The translations under genes were made by a program, and so were the position numbers. The notes beneath the pieces were generated by a model. It worked only from the letters and a program-made list of their open reading frames with translations, searched no databases and was not told the origin of the DNA. Below are positions 45,172 to 53,269 of a DNA stretch of 64,000 bases, in pieces; within the stretch, counting starts at the first letter, position 1; each line of letters begins with the position of its first letter. Origin of the DNA: Chryseobacterium indologenes (GTDB lineage: Bacteria > Bacteroidota > Bacteroidia > Flavobacteriales > Weeksellaceae); NCBI RefSeq assembly GCF_002025665.1, contig NZ_CP018786.1, positions 3,038,001 through 3,102,000 on the forward strand, read 5' to 3'.

Positions 45172-46185
45172 ATGCAACAGCAAAAAATTAAAATCTCACA
45201 ATCCATTATCTGGATAAGCTCCATTTTCCTGGGTATTTTATCATCCGTACCTCAGCTGGCATCCCATCAATTCAACTGGAAAGAAGCCGTGGTAAACTCA
45301 GCCATTACAGCAGCATTTTCTGTGATCATGTGGTACATTAATATTTATATGCTGAACCGCACGAAAAAACGAAGACAGCATATTTCTTATTCGAGACTGA
45401 TGGTGGTACTCGCTTTTGGGATGGTAATTATGTTTGGTCTGGCATGGATTCAACAGCTGATTCTCTCCCATATTAATTTTGGTCCGGTGATGCTGATGAT
45501 TGAGGTAAGAGGAATTCTGATCAATCTGGTGTGCTATATGTTCCTGAACCTACTTCAGAATAATTACACAGGACAACAGGTACAGCTTGAACTGGAAAAG
45601 GTAAAAAGCGATAATTTAGGAGCTCAGTATGAATTGTTAAAGCAGCAGATCAATCCACACTTTCTGTTCAACAGTCTGAATACGTTAAAACTAATGGCCG
45701 AAACGCGTGATGAAGAAACTGTTGATTTTATTGTAAAACTATCTGATTTTTACAGATTTACTCTTGAAAGCAGAAAACTGGATTTAATCAGCGTTCAGGA
45801 AGAAATGAGAATAGTAGATTCTTATCTGTTTCTTCAGAAAGCCCGTTTTGGAGAAGGAATTAAGTTTACCAACGAGCTTGGAACAGAAACCGCTCAAACT
45901 CTTATTCCTCCTTTTACGCTTCAGCTTTTGGTGGAGAACTGTATCAAACATAATATTGTTTCGCAGAGCAGACCATTACATATTAAAATTTATACTGCTG
46001 ATAATCATATTGTGATCGAAAATCCTATCCAGCGAAAAGTAAACCCCGAAGATTCTTTGGGAGTTGGGCTGGACAACATTAAAATGCGCTATAAACACTT
46101 GCTGGAAAAAGATATCATCATTAATTCAGACGAAAAAACGTTTCAGATAAAACTACCATTAATCCATGAATATAATCATTATTGA
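45172..46185 (+). CDS. LytS-like sensor histidine kinase
   Basis: 337 residues. Four membrane helices: ISQSIIWISSIFLGILSSV, AVVNSAITAAFSVIMWYINIYML, LMVVLAFGMVIMFGLAWIQQLIL and VMLMIEVRGILINLVCYMFLNLL. Then the phospho-His motif QQINPHFLFNSLNTLKLMAE, N box LQLLVENCIKHNIV and G box LGVGLDNIKMRY. Belongs to the same family as the kinase at 2976. It overlaps its response-regulator gene by 20 bp. Confidence 0.92.
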   Translation: MQQQKIKISQSIIWISSIFLGILSSVPQLASHQFNWKEAVVNSAITAAFSVIMWYINIYMLNRTKKRRQHISYSRLMVVLAFGMVIMFGLAWIQQLILSHINFGPVMLMIEVRGILINLVCYMFLNLLQNNYTGQQVQLELEKVKSDNLGAQYELLKQQINPHFLFNSLNTLKLMAETRDEETVDFIVKLSDFYRFTLESRKLDLISVQEEMRIVDSYLFLQKARFGEGIKFTNELGTETAQTLIPPFTLQLLVENCIKHNIVSQSRPLHIKIYTADNHIVIENPIQRKVNPEDSLGVGLDNIKMRYKHLLEKDIIINSDEKTFQIKLPLIHEYNHY

Positions 46186-46924
46186 AGATGAATTCCGGGC
46201 AGCGAAATCTCTTCAGAATTTAATCTCAGACCTAAAACCGGACTCAAAAATACTGGGTGTTTATGACAGTATTGAAACAAGTATTGAAGGCTTAAAGGAA
46301 ATCAAACCTGATCTTATTTTTATGGATATCCATCTTTCGGACGGACTTTCCTTTGAAATTTTCAAATCGGTTGATATTACCTGCCCTGTGGTTTTTTGTA
46401 CTGCTTTTGATCAGTATATGCTGGATGCTTTTAAAAGTAAGGGAGTTGACTATGTTTTAAAACCATTTTCAAAAGAAGATATTGCCGAAGCCCTGAGAAA
46501 AGTTGACGAACTGAAAAAATTCTTCCAGAAAAATGATCTTCCGGATCTGGAATCGATCATACAGAAAATGAATCAACCTACAGGTAAAAGCAGTTTTCTG
46601 GTTTTTAAAAATCAAAAATATACAACGATTCCTACAGAAGATATTGCCTATTTTTATATCCATAATGAGATTACTCATCTTGTTACGTTTGCCAAAGAGC
46701 AGTTTCCTCTTACCCAACCTTTGGGCCAGGTAGCAGAACAGGTTTCTGACAAGCAGTTCTTCAGGGTTAACCGCCAATATCTTGTTAATTTTAAAGCGAT
46801 TAAGGAAATGGAACATTATTTTCAGCGTAAAATACTGGTAAAGCTTACCATTGAAACCCCTGAAAAACTTTTGATTAACAAAGAAAAGACCCATAGTTTT
46901 TTCACATGGCTGGAGGATAGGTAA
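46166..46924 (+). CDS. LytTR-family response regulator
   Basis: 252 residues. Receiver domain with EDEFRAAKSL, phospho-acceptor Asp in DLIFMDIHLSDG, T in FCTAFDQYML and K in DYVLKPFSKED. The LytTR domain follows (QKYTTIPTEDIAYFYIHNE, then FFRVNRQYLVNFKAIKEME). The ATG at 46166 overlaps the kinase coding region. Conserved repeat-containing promoters lie 2.5 kb upstream (43585) and 0.25 kb downstream (47177), the probable regulon. Confidence 0.92.
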   Translation: MNIIIIEDEFRAAKSLQNLISDLKPDSKILGVYDSIETSIEGLKEIKPDLIFMDIHLSDGLSFEIFKSVDITCPVVFCTAFDQYMLDAFKSKGVDYVLKPFSKEDIAEALRKVDELKKFFQKNDLPDLESIIQKMNQPTGKSSFLVFKNQKYTTIPTEDIAYFYIHNEITHLVTFAKEQFPLTQPLGQVAEQVSDKQFFRVNRQYLVNFKAIKEMEHYFQRKILVKLTIETPEKLLINKEKTHSFFTWLEDR

Positions 46925-46942
46925 AGGAGAAAGGAAGCTGGA

Positions 46943-47147
46943 GGTTGGATGCTGGAAGTACTTGAAGGCATTATGATCTATAAAAGTCTTATTTAAATAA
47001 ATTATAGCCCTGATTGAGATGATCAGGGTTTTCTTTTGTTTTAATTTTTTAAGCTTCGTTGCTCATATTTTTACTATCAAAAAATATAAACATCAATTCC
47101 TCTTTGCACTCCAAAAACTTCCTTCCTCCCTCTTCCAGCATCCAGCC
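46943..47147. repeat. inverted 16-bp repeats flanking a 170-bp spacer, with an internal terminator
   Basis: ggttggatgctggaag (46943-46958) and cttccagcatccagcc (47132-47147) are inverted copies differing at one base. Between them lies a terminator-like hairpin (agccctgat ... atcagggtt, about 47006-47030, then ttcttttg), which ends the LytTR operon. Confidence 0.6.
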
Positions 47148-47176
47148 TTAAAATACTTCCCCTCACAATTTCCGGG

Positions 47177-47244
47177 TTCACCTCTTAATTTGTCCGGTTG
47201 AGCTTTTTTTGCATTTTTTTGCCTTTTCGAAGTATCTACTTTTG
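47177..47244 (+). promoter_or_regulatory. LytTR-type promoter of the DUF1223 operon
   Basis: Half-sites TTCACCT (47177) and TTGAGCT (47198), 21 bp apart, with spacer cttaatttgtccgg; -7 box TACTTTTG at 47237, 39 bp after the second half-site and 24 bp before the ATG. Geometry identical to 43585-43652. Confidence 0.6.
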
Positions 47245-47260
47245 AATCAAATTAAATGAC

Positions 47261-48037
47261 ATGATACTAAAAAACTTAATCACAGTAAGCGCTTTCACAA
47301 CATTACTATTTGCTACCTCAGCATTTATTCATCAAAATAAAGAACAAAAGACATCACAATCTCAAGCTTCTGAGAATAATGGATTTGCTGTTTTAGAACT
47401 TTTTACTTCAGAAGGCTGTTCAAGCTGCCCTCCTGCTGATGAGCTGATGGGAAAAATTGAAAAAGAATATAAGGACGAACCTGTATATCTACTCTCCTAC
47501 CATGTGGATTACTGGAACCGCCTTGGATGGAAAGACCGATTCAGCAGTTCTGAAAACTCTCAACGACAACAACAGTACAGTCGTATATTAAATTCACAGG
47601 TTTACACTCCACAGCTGGTAGTCAACGGACAAAAGGAATTTGTAGGTTCTGATGAGGGCAATATCAAAAATGCTATTCAGGAAGCTTTGTTTGCCGCTAA
47701 AAAAACAAATGTAGAATTATCTGCAAATGTTTCACAGAATAAAATTGATGTGCAGTATAAAACGTCTTCCCTTGATCCTCAGAGCATGCTTCTGGTTAAT
47801 CTGGTTGAAAAACATTCTTCCACTCAGGTAGGAAAAGGTGAAAATGAAGGACGTCATCTGCATCACTGGCAAATCGTACACCAGCAAAACCAGATCTCGC
47901 TGAATAAGCAACAGGGAGGAACAACAACATTCAAACTTCCGAAAGGTTTTTCACCACAGAACTGGGAAGTCATAGCCTTTATTCAGAATGTTAAAACCGG
48001 AAAAATTTCAGGATCAGCAAAAACAACTTTTCAATAA
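47261..48037 (+). CDS. DUF1223 secreted thioredoxin-like protein
   Basis: 258 residues with a signal peptide (MILKNLITVSAFTTLLFATSAF). The core LELFTSEGCSSCPPADELMGKI carries a Cys-x-x-Cys-type pair (CSSC) as in the thioredoxin-like DUF1223 family, followed by SYHVDYWNRLGWKDRFSSS and YTPQLVVNGQKEFVG, also family hallmarks. It likely works in the periplasm on redox or metal chemistry. Followed 36 bp later by a DoxX-like gene. Confidence 0.88.
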   Translation: MILKNLITVSAFTTLLFATSAFIHQNKEQKTSQSQASENNGFAVLELFTSEGCSSCPPADELMGKIEKEYKDEPVYLLSYHVDYWNRLGWKDRFSSSENSQRQQQYSRILNSQVYTPQLVVNGQKEFVGSDEGNIKNAIQEALFAAKKTNVELSANVSQNKIDVQYKTSSLDPQSMLLVNLVEKHSSTQVGKGENEGRHLHHWQIVHQQNQISLNKQQGGTTTFKLPKGFSPQNWEVIAFIQNVKTGKISGSAKTTFQ

Positions 48038-48073
48038 TTTTTTACATCATTAACAATTAAAATTACTACAACA

Positions 48074-48466
48074 ATGAAAACAAAAACAACAAAAATCATC
48101 TATTGGGCAGGAGCCATTTTTATGTCACTTTGGTTTGGAGCTAGTGGTTTCTTTGAACTTACAAAAAATCCGGTTGTATGGGACATTACCCAACAGCTTG
48201 GCTATCCTCCTCATTTTATTTATATATTGGGTGTTTTTAAAATTGCAGGAGTTCTGGTTCTTCTTCTTCCCAATAGATTATTAAGACTGAAAGAATGGGT
48301 ATTTGCAGGAATGTTCTTTGATATTCTCTTTGCTTTCTTTTCAAAAATAGCGGTACTTGGTTTTCCGTCTACAATAGATGCTATAGTCGCTTTTTCTGTG
48401 CTCACAATGACTTATCTGATGTTCAGAAAACTCTATTCTCCTGAATTGATATTCGGAGAGGCTTAA
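48074..48466 (+). CDS. DoxX-like membrane protein
   Basis: 130 residues with four helices (IIYWAGAIFMSLWFGASGFFEL, FIYILGVFKIAGVLVLLLP, WVFAGMFFDILFAFFSKIAVL, DAIVAFSVLTMTYLMF). G-A-S-G-F-F-E-L and G-V-F-K-I-A-G-V-x-x-L-x-P match DoxX-like proteins. Probably an operon with DUF1223; pairing of a CxxC periplasmic protein with a DoxX-type membrane protein suggests a redox module (inference). Confidence 0.82.
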   Translation: MKTKTTKIIYWAGAIFMSLWFGASGFFELTKNPVVWDITQQLGYPPHFIYILGVFKIAGVLVLLLPNRLLRLKEWVFAGMFFDILFAFFSKIAVLGFPSTIDAIVAFSVLTMTYLMFRKLYSPELIFGEA

Positions 48467-48550
48467 TGATAAACTCTAATTTTTTCTTATGTTAAAACAG
48501 ATCCTCTCGTTGCCCGGGAGGATCTGTTGTGTAAAGCTAATGATCAATAA

Positions 48551-48615
48551 GTTTTGGTTAAAACCGAATGAATAAATATCTATTAAAAAAGCGGACTAAA
48601 GTCCGCTTCTATTGA
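48551..48615. repeat. dispersed repeat family E
   Basis: gttttggttaaaaccgaatg, then aataaatatctatt, the hairpin agcggactaaagtccgct and ttctattga. A related copy is at 52717-52780. Upstream at 48496-48528 another hairpin (aacagatcctc/gaggatctgtt) could end the DoxX-like transcript. Confidence 0.65.
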
Positions 48616-48651
48616 TTGGATTATGCGCATGATTAACCATTCCGTTTAGTT

Positions 48652-48706
48652 AACCACCCCGTCAAAAATTCTTTGAATTTTTGCCACCCCTCCGGAGGAG
48701 GGGAAT
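48652..48706. repeat. dispersed repeat family C
   Basis: aaccaccccgtcaaaaattc, tttgaatttttgccacccc and the perfect hairpin cccctcc-ggaggagggg. Nearly identical to 42187-42241. Confidence 0.85.
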
Positions 48707-48756
48707 CCTAAGCTCCTCATTACTATTGATTGAGATCACTCGTTTCTATTTATCCC

Positions 48757-48812
48757 CCCTAATCCCTAATCCCTGCCACCTATTACCTATTACCTATTAC
48801 CTATTACCTAAT
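48757..48812. repeat. heptanucleotide arrays (CCCTAAT)2 and (ACCTATT)4 reaching the hydrolase stop codon
   Basis: CCCTAAT at 48757-48770, one variant unit, then ACCTATT four times at 48778-48805 and a final ACCTAAT at 48806-48812. The last unit includes the stop codon (48808-48810, minus strand) of the next gene. Confidence 0.85.
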
Positions 48813-49800
48813 TCATAAAACTTTCCGGAAACCATTCAAATGCGCCGGATTTTGTTTTTGTAAATCCAAGTCCAGGCCATGGTAAATGACTGGCAAATGC
48901 TCTGGTCTTAGTTTCTGCCAACTGCTGAAGATTTTTTCTTCTTGAAGCGGTTGCAATATCCAGATCAGTGTCTCCGGAAAAACCCCAGTCAGGATGAGGA
49001 AAAAGAATGATATCAGAATGGATAAGGTCAGCAATATACAATAGCTTTTCATTCCCCGAAGATATTGTGGTAATGGTTAAACCTGGGGTATGACCGGGAG
49101 CCAGCTGAAAACTGAAATACTTATACAGCGGATTCTCAAAATCATAGAACTTCAGTTTCGGCTGAATGGTCTTTAATATGTTTTGAAGAGCAGGAATAAT
49201 CTGATTGAGAACTTCAGGGTTATTTTTCAAAGCACTGTTATTAAAATCTTTAAGGGAAGCTTTCATCCAGAAATCATGTTCAATTTTTGAAATGAAAATA
49301 TTGGCATTCGGAAAAACCAGATTCTGTTTTTTATCGATAACGCCCCCAATATGGTCAGGATGTGCGTGAGAAATAAAAATATCGGTAATGTCTTTTGGAG
49401 AGAACCCTGCTTTTTGAAGGCTTTTTAGTAAAAATCCGGTTCTTTCATCAGCAAAATTCCCCATTCCGGCATCCATCATAATAAGCTTATCTTTTGTTTT
49501 AATCAAAAGGATATTCATCGCCAGATCAATATAATGATCCGGTCTGAAATGATCTTTAAGAATCGATTTCAGTTCCGAAACATTGGCTCTCGGAGCAAAT
49601 GTGTTCACATTTTCTTCACGGATATACCCATCGGTAAGTACAAATAAATCAAGTTCTCCAAGCTTTAATTTTTTAAAACCGGAAAGATCATCTTCAGTTT
49701 TTTCAATAAAGGATTTCTTTTCTGCCATTAAACCGGAAAAAGGGATCATACTTAATGTTCCCGCTAATAATCCGTTCTTTAATAATTCTCTTCTGTTCAT
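48808..49800 (-). CDS. exported MBL-fold metallo-hydrolase
   Basis: 330 residues. N-terminus MNRRELLKNGLLAGTLSMIPFSGLMA has a twin-Arg and hydrophobic core, a probable Tat signal. Metal ligands: HAHPDHIGG, His in LAPGHTPGL, Asp in LLYIADLIHSD, and His in RAFASHLPWPGLG. Close to the quorum-quenching lactonase-like/MBL group; the substrate cannot be fixed. The C-terminal codons abut a heptamer array. Confidence 0.88.
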   Translation of the reverse strand: MNRRELLKNGLLAGTLSMIPFSGLMAEKKSFIEKTEDDLSGFKKLKLGELDLFVLTDGYIREENVNTFAPRANVSELKSILKDHFRPDHYIDLAMNILLIKTKDKLIMMDAGMGNFADERTGFLLKSLQKAGFSPKDITDIFISHAHPDHIGGVIDKKQNLVFPNANIFISKIEHDFWMKASLKDFNNSALKNNPEVLNQIIPALQNILKTIQPKLKFYDFENPLYKYFSFQLAPGHTPGLTITTISSGNEKLLYIADLIHSDIILFPHPDWGFSGDTDLDIATASRRKNLQQLAETKTRAFASHLPWPGLGFTKTKSGAFEWFPESFMN

Positions 49801-49833
49801 AGCTTAGCTCTGTTCATTTTAACTATCAAAACA

Positions 49834-49872
49834 AAAAACTGAGCTCCTTTCATGATCGGGAACTCAGTTTTT
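49834..49872 (-). terminator. terminator of the aldo/keto reductase gene
   Basis: aaaaactgag (49834-49843) pairs with ctcagttttt (49863-49872), extended with one mismatch; T-run on the minus strand. Confidence 0.75.
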
Positions 49873-49885
49873 GTATTATAGTCTT

Positions 49886-50887
49886 TTAGTTATTGACCAA
49901 TTTCATTGAACCTTCTGTATATCTTTCCCCTACGTTCGGGTATTTTTTCAGGATCGCATCAATGGTATCCAGATCTGATTGAGAAAGCTCAATATTGACA
50001 GCTGCAATATTTTCTTCAAGATATTTAATTCTTTTCGTACCAGGAATCGGGATAATATCGTCTCCCTGATTCAACACCCATGCCAGTGCAAGCTGAGTTC
50101 CTTTTACGCCTTTGGAAGCCGCCAACTCATTGATCTCATTAGCCAGTTTGGTATTATTTTCAAGATATTCTTGCTGGTAGCGTGGTAATGATTTTCTAAA
50201 GTCATCATCACCCAAATTCTGCACCTCATAAATATTGGTAAAAAGACCTCTCGCCAACGGTGAGTAAGGAACTAAAGAAATTCCAAGCTCTCTGATGGTT
50301 GGTAAAATATCTTTTTCAACATCTTTCGTAAGGATGGAATATTCTGACTGTAATGCTGCAATAGGATGAATTTTGTTAGCTTTTCTGATGGATTCTGCAG
50401 AGGCTTCAGATAATCCGATATATTTTACTTTTCCGGCTTTCACCAACTCAGCCATAGCACCTACGGTTTCTTCTACAGGAACATTAGGGTCTACTCTATG
50501 GGCATAATACAAGTCAATAGTATCGATCTTTAATCTTTGGAGGCTTAAATCTACGGCCTGTCTGATCCATTCCGGAGAACCGTCGAAATACGTTCCGGGA
50601 GCTCCACTGTGGCTTGCTTTACCATCTTTAAACCTGAATCCAAATTTGGTTGCAATAAAAATCTTATCTCTGTTTGGGACTAAAACTTTAGAGATCAGTT
50701 TTTCATTTTCTCCATTGGCATACATATCTGCTGTATCCCAAAAGTTTACTCCTAAGTCCAATGCTCTGTGCAGAGTATTGATACTTTCCTGCTCGTCTGT
50801 AGGACCATAAGCAAAGCTCATTCCCATACATCCTAAACCGATTGCTGATAACTGTTCTTCTGTGTTTCCTAATTTTTTAAATTTCAT
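49886..50887 (-). CDS. aldo/keto reductase
   Basis: 333 residues. The catalytic tetrad is readable: Asp and Tyr in FWDTADMYANGENE, Lys in IFIATKFGF, His in DLYYAHRVDP. NADPH contacts lie in PYSPLARGLF and IIPIPGTKRIKYLEENI. Resembles the YakC/plant AKR13-type group. It reduces aldehydes or ketones in the cytosol; physiological substrate unknown. The AraC-type regulator gene upstream (50974) may control it. Confidence 0.92.
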   Translation of the reverse strand: MKFKKLGNTEEQLSAIGLGCMGMSFAYGPTDEQESINTLHRALDLGVNFWDTADMYANGENEKLISKVLVPNRDKIFIATKFGFRFKDGKASHSGAPGTYFDGSPEWIRQAVDLSLQRLKIDTIDLYYAHRVDPNVPVEETVGAMAELVKAGKVKYIGLSEASAESIRKANKIHPIAALQSEYSILTKDVEKDILPTIRELGISLVPYSPLARGLFTNIYEVQNLGDDDFRKSLPRYQQEYLENNTKLANEINELAASKGVKGTQLALAWVLNQGDDIIPIPGTKRIKYLEENIAAVNIELSQSDLDTIDAILKKYPNVGERYTEGSMKLVNN

Positions 50888-50973
50888 GATAGGTATGATT
50901 TAATTTTATATGACAAAATTAGAACATCCGGAAACCTGCCACGATATAGAATTCAAACTAAAAATTATAAAAT

Positions 50974-51879
50974 TCAAACAACATCCATTCTTAATGCATT
51001 GGGAGTAATTCCGGTCTGTTTTTTAAAGTAATTGGTAAAATAGGCAGGTTCTTCAAAGCCCAATCCATAGGCAATCTCAGAGATATTCCAGTCTGTATGT
51101 TTCAATAAGGCATTGGCTTCCTGAATAATCCTTCCGGTAATCTGCTGACTGGTTGTTTTCCCTGTAATCTCTTTTACCGAACGGTTTAAAGAATTCACAT
51201 GAATGGAAAGAGTCTGAGCATAATCATTCGGAGTTTTTAATTTCAAAAAAGCCTCAGGGCTGTCGATAGGAAATTGTCTTTCCAATAGTTCCATAAATAA
51301 GGACGCTACTCTTTGTGAAGCATTCTGATAAGGCTCAAAACTTTCTGCCGGCTGCATTCTCATCGTTTCATGAATCATCAGATGAAGATATGCTCTCAGT
51401 ATATCATACTTGTGAATATAATCCGACTGAATCTCAGTCATCATTTTGGTATACATCTCAGAAAGTATCTTCTGCTGTTCTTCATCGACAAAGAAAACCG
51501 GAGTTCCCCCAATTTTGAAAAGCGGAGAATCCTGAAGATTTCCTATACGACTTCCGTTATGCAGAAACTGATCGGTAAAAAGGCAGAACCAACCTTTCTG
51601 ATCTTCATCATCCGCTTCCCAGGAATAAGGAATAATGGGATTGGAAAACAATAAGGCGGGACGATCTACTTTGATCCATTTATCAGCATAATGAAGTTTC
51701 CCTTTTCCAATGATGAGTGAAATCTTATAATAATCTCTCCTGCTGTAAGGAGTATGTGGAGAGCAATATTCCCGTGAAAAGACATTGAAGTGCCCCATTT
51801 TATTCACCCCAACACATTGTGATGCCAGGTTAGGAGCATTCCTTTCATAAAAACCATTCAGTGATTCGTGTGATTCCAT
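50974..51879 (-). CDS. AraC-family transcriptional regulator
   Basis: 301 residues. The N-terminal cupin-like part holds YYKISLIIGKGKLHYADKWIKVDRPALLFSNP. The C-terminal HTH has YAQTLSIHVNSLNRSVKEITGKTTSQQI and DWNISEIAYGLGFEEPAYFTNYFKKQTGITPNALR, a complete AraC DNA-binding domain. Same strand as the aldo/keto reductase, 86 bp upstream of its start; likely its regulator. Confidence 0.9.
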   Translation of the reverse strand: MESHESLNGFYERNAPNLASQCVGVNKMGHFNVFSREYCSPHTPYSRRDYYKISLIIGKGKLHYADKWIKVDRPALLFSNPIIPYSWEADDEDQKGWFCLFTDQFLHNGSRIGNLQDSPLFKIGGTPVFFVDEEQQKILSEMYTKMMTEIQSDYIHKYDILRAYLHLMIHETMRMQPAESFEPYQNASQRVASLFMELLERQFPIDSPEAFLKLKTPNDYAQTLSIHVNSLNRSVKEITGKTTSQQITGRIIQEANALLKHTDWNISEIAYGLGFEEPAYFTNYFKKQTGITPNALRMDVV

Positions 51880-51929
51880 AGATCAAAGTTATAAAAATCA
51901 AACAAATTAAATCATAATAATTACGGGAT

Positions 51930-51966
51930 TAAAAAATTAAATGGCTGACAATCCTGCCAGCCATTT
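51930..51966 (-). terminator. terminator of the gene at 51994
   Basis: aaatggctg (51939-51947) pairs with cagccattt (51958-51966); T-rich tail on the minus strand. Confidence 0.7.
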
Positions 51967-51993
51967 AAAAGTGAATATTGAGTTGATAATAAT

Positions 51994-52452
51994 CTAATCC
52001 CAATCATCATCATGTCCGTGACCATGATGTTTATTTTGTTTTTTGTAGTATTTCTCCTGATTTTTATAATACTTCTCCTGTTGTTTACGGTATTTTTTAT
52101 AATCGTTTTTGTTTCTTCCGTAAACAATTACAGGGTTTTGTCCTCTGTAGTATTTCTTTTTAAAGATGATGTACTTTTCTCTCCCCAGAATTCTTTCCAG
52201 CTCCGAATAACGGTCGTTTCTCCATCTTCCCGGCTCTACAACATACACTCTGTTCCATGTATCATAATCATGGTATCTGTCATTCAGCACATAGATCTGA
52301 TTGGCTTGTGTTGTCGAAAGAACAAGGTCGGTAATCACTCTTTGCCAGTTGATATCTGAAATACTCCTTCTGTAATCATTATAATAATCTGACTGGGCAT
52401 AACTTAAACTGAATGTCCCAACCAATAATGCTGTTAATATTAACTTTTTCAT
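51994..52452 (-). CDS. exported protein with Lys/Tyr-rich coiled region and His/Asp-rich tail
   Basis: 152 residues, signal MKKLILTALLVGTFSLSYAQ. The middle (ISDINWQRVITDLVLSTTQANQIYVLNDRYHDYDTW) resembles small Bacteroidota stress proteins. The C-terminus is low complexity: repeated Y-K-K/Q-E-K-Y motifs, then HHGHGHDDDWD, a plausible divalent-metal-binding tail. No enzymatic motif. Ends at a terminator; monocistronic. Confidence 0.65.
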   Translation of the reverse strand: MKKLILTALLVGTFSLSYAQSDYYNDYRRSISDINWQRVITDLVLSTTQANQIYVLNDRYHDYDTWNRVYVVEPGRWRNDRYSELERILGREKYIIFKKKYYRGQNPVIVYGRNKNDYKKYRKQQEKYYKNQEKYYKKQNKHHGHGHDDDWD

Positions 52453-52981
52453 TTCATTCCACTTTAAAAATAATTATCAAGTGATAGTCAATTAAAGTGC
52501 CAATTTTTAATTACAAATACTAATATTTGTTAAGAAAAACTACAAACAACTGATTATCTTTGAAATATTTTCTTTTCTTTCATCAAATTATTGAGTGTTT
52601 ATTATTTTAAAATAGAATTAAAAAGTAATTAGTTTCATTAGAAAATGAAAGTGAAAAACATTAATAATCAATGGATTGAAGGTTTAAATCTGGAGGTCTA
52701 AAATTTATATTTTTAAGTTTTGGCTAAAGCCAATGGATCAATATTTTATTGTTAGATGGGTTAAAAGCCACCTCTATTGAATTTTAACAACAACATCTTT
52801 TATCTTTTATCTTTTATCTTTTATCTTTTATCTTTTATCTTTTTACTATTTATGTTATAAAATTCGTTAAGATTCCTAAAAACTATTATTTCATATGTTT
52901 TAATTTCGTAATTTTAATGGAAAGAATATTTTTAAAGAAATCTTCTCAAATTATTTTTAATCAACCAAATCTTACATTGTT
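52453..52981. other. 529-bp non-coding region with repeats
   Basis: No gene seen. Holds a family E repeat at 52717-52780 (gttttggctaaagccaatgg, later ttaaaagccacctctattga) and six tandem TCTTTTA units at 52796-52837. The remainder is AT-rich. Confidence 0.6.
52796..52837. repeat. heptanucleotide array (TCTTTTA)6
   Basis: Six perfect TCTTTTA units followed by a partial one; unit length again 7 bp, as in the other arrays of this window. Confidence 0.85.
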
Positions 52982-53269
52982 ATGGAAAATATAAAGTTTC
53001 AGGTATCTCAATATCAGGATGAATTGCAGCTACTTATCGATGGGAAAAAGGCAGGTTATATGTCCATAGAGGTTGACGGAAGACTGCTTATTGTATATTA
53101 TACGAAACTTGACGAAGAGCGTGAGGGAAAAGGATATGCTAAACTATTGCTGGATGAGCTGGTACGTTACGCCGAAGAGAAAGATTTGCTTGTAGACCCG
53201 GAATGTGATTTTGTAAGACAACAGTTTGAAAATCACCCCGCAAGATATAAAGAAATCTGGCATGCCTGA
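52982..53269 (+). CDS. small GNAT-type N-acetyltransferase (YjdJ-like)
   Basis: 95 residues. ISQYQDELQLL-like opening strands and the acetyl-CoA loop REGKGYAKLLLDELVRYAEEK (basic-x-G-x-G-x-A) with the end VDPECDFVRQQFENHPARYKEIW match the mini-GNAT group (YjdJ/Gtf3b-like). Acceptor unknown. Its stop is adjacent to the stop of the convergent metallo-hydrolase gene. Confidence 0.85.
   Translation: MENIKFQVSQYQDELQLLIDGKKAGYMSIEVDGRLLIVYYTKLDEEREGKGYAKLLLDELVRYAEEKDLLVDPECDFVRQQFENHPARYKEIWHA

Noticed and set aside
46943..47147. Insertion-sequence-like element bounded by 16-bp inverted repeats
   Set aside because: No transposase and no target-site duplication; more likely two copies of a degenerate repeat.
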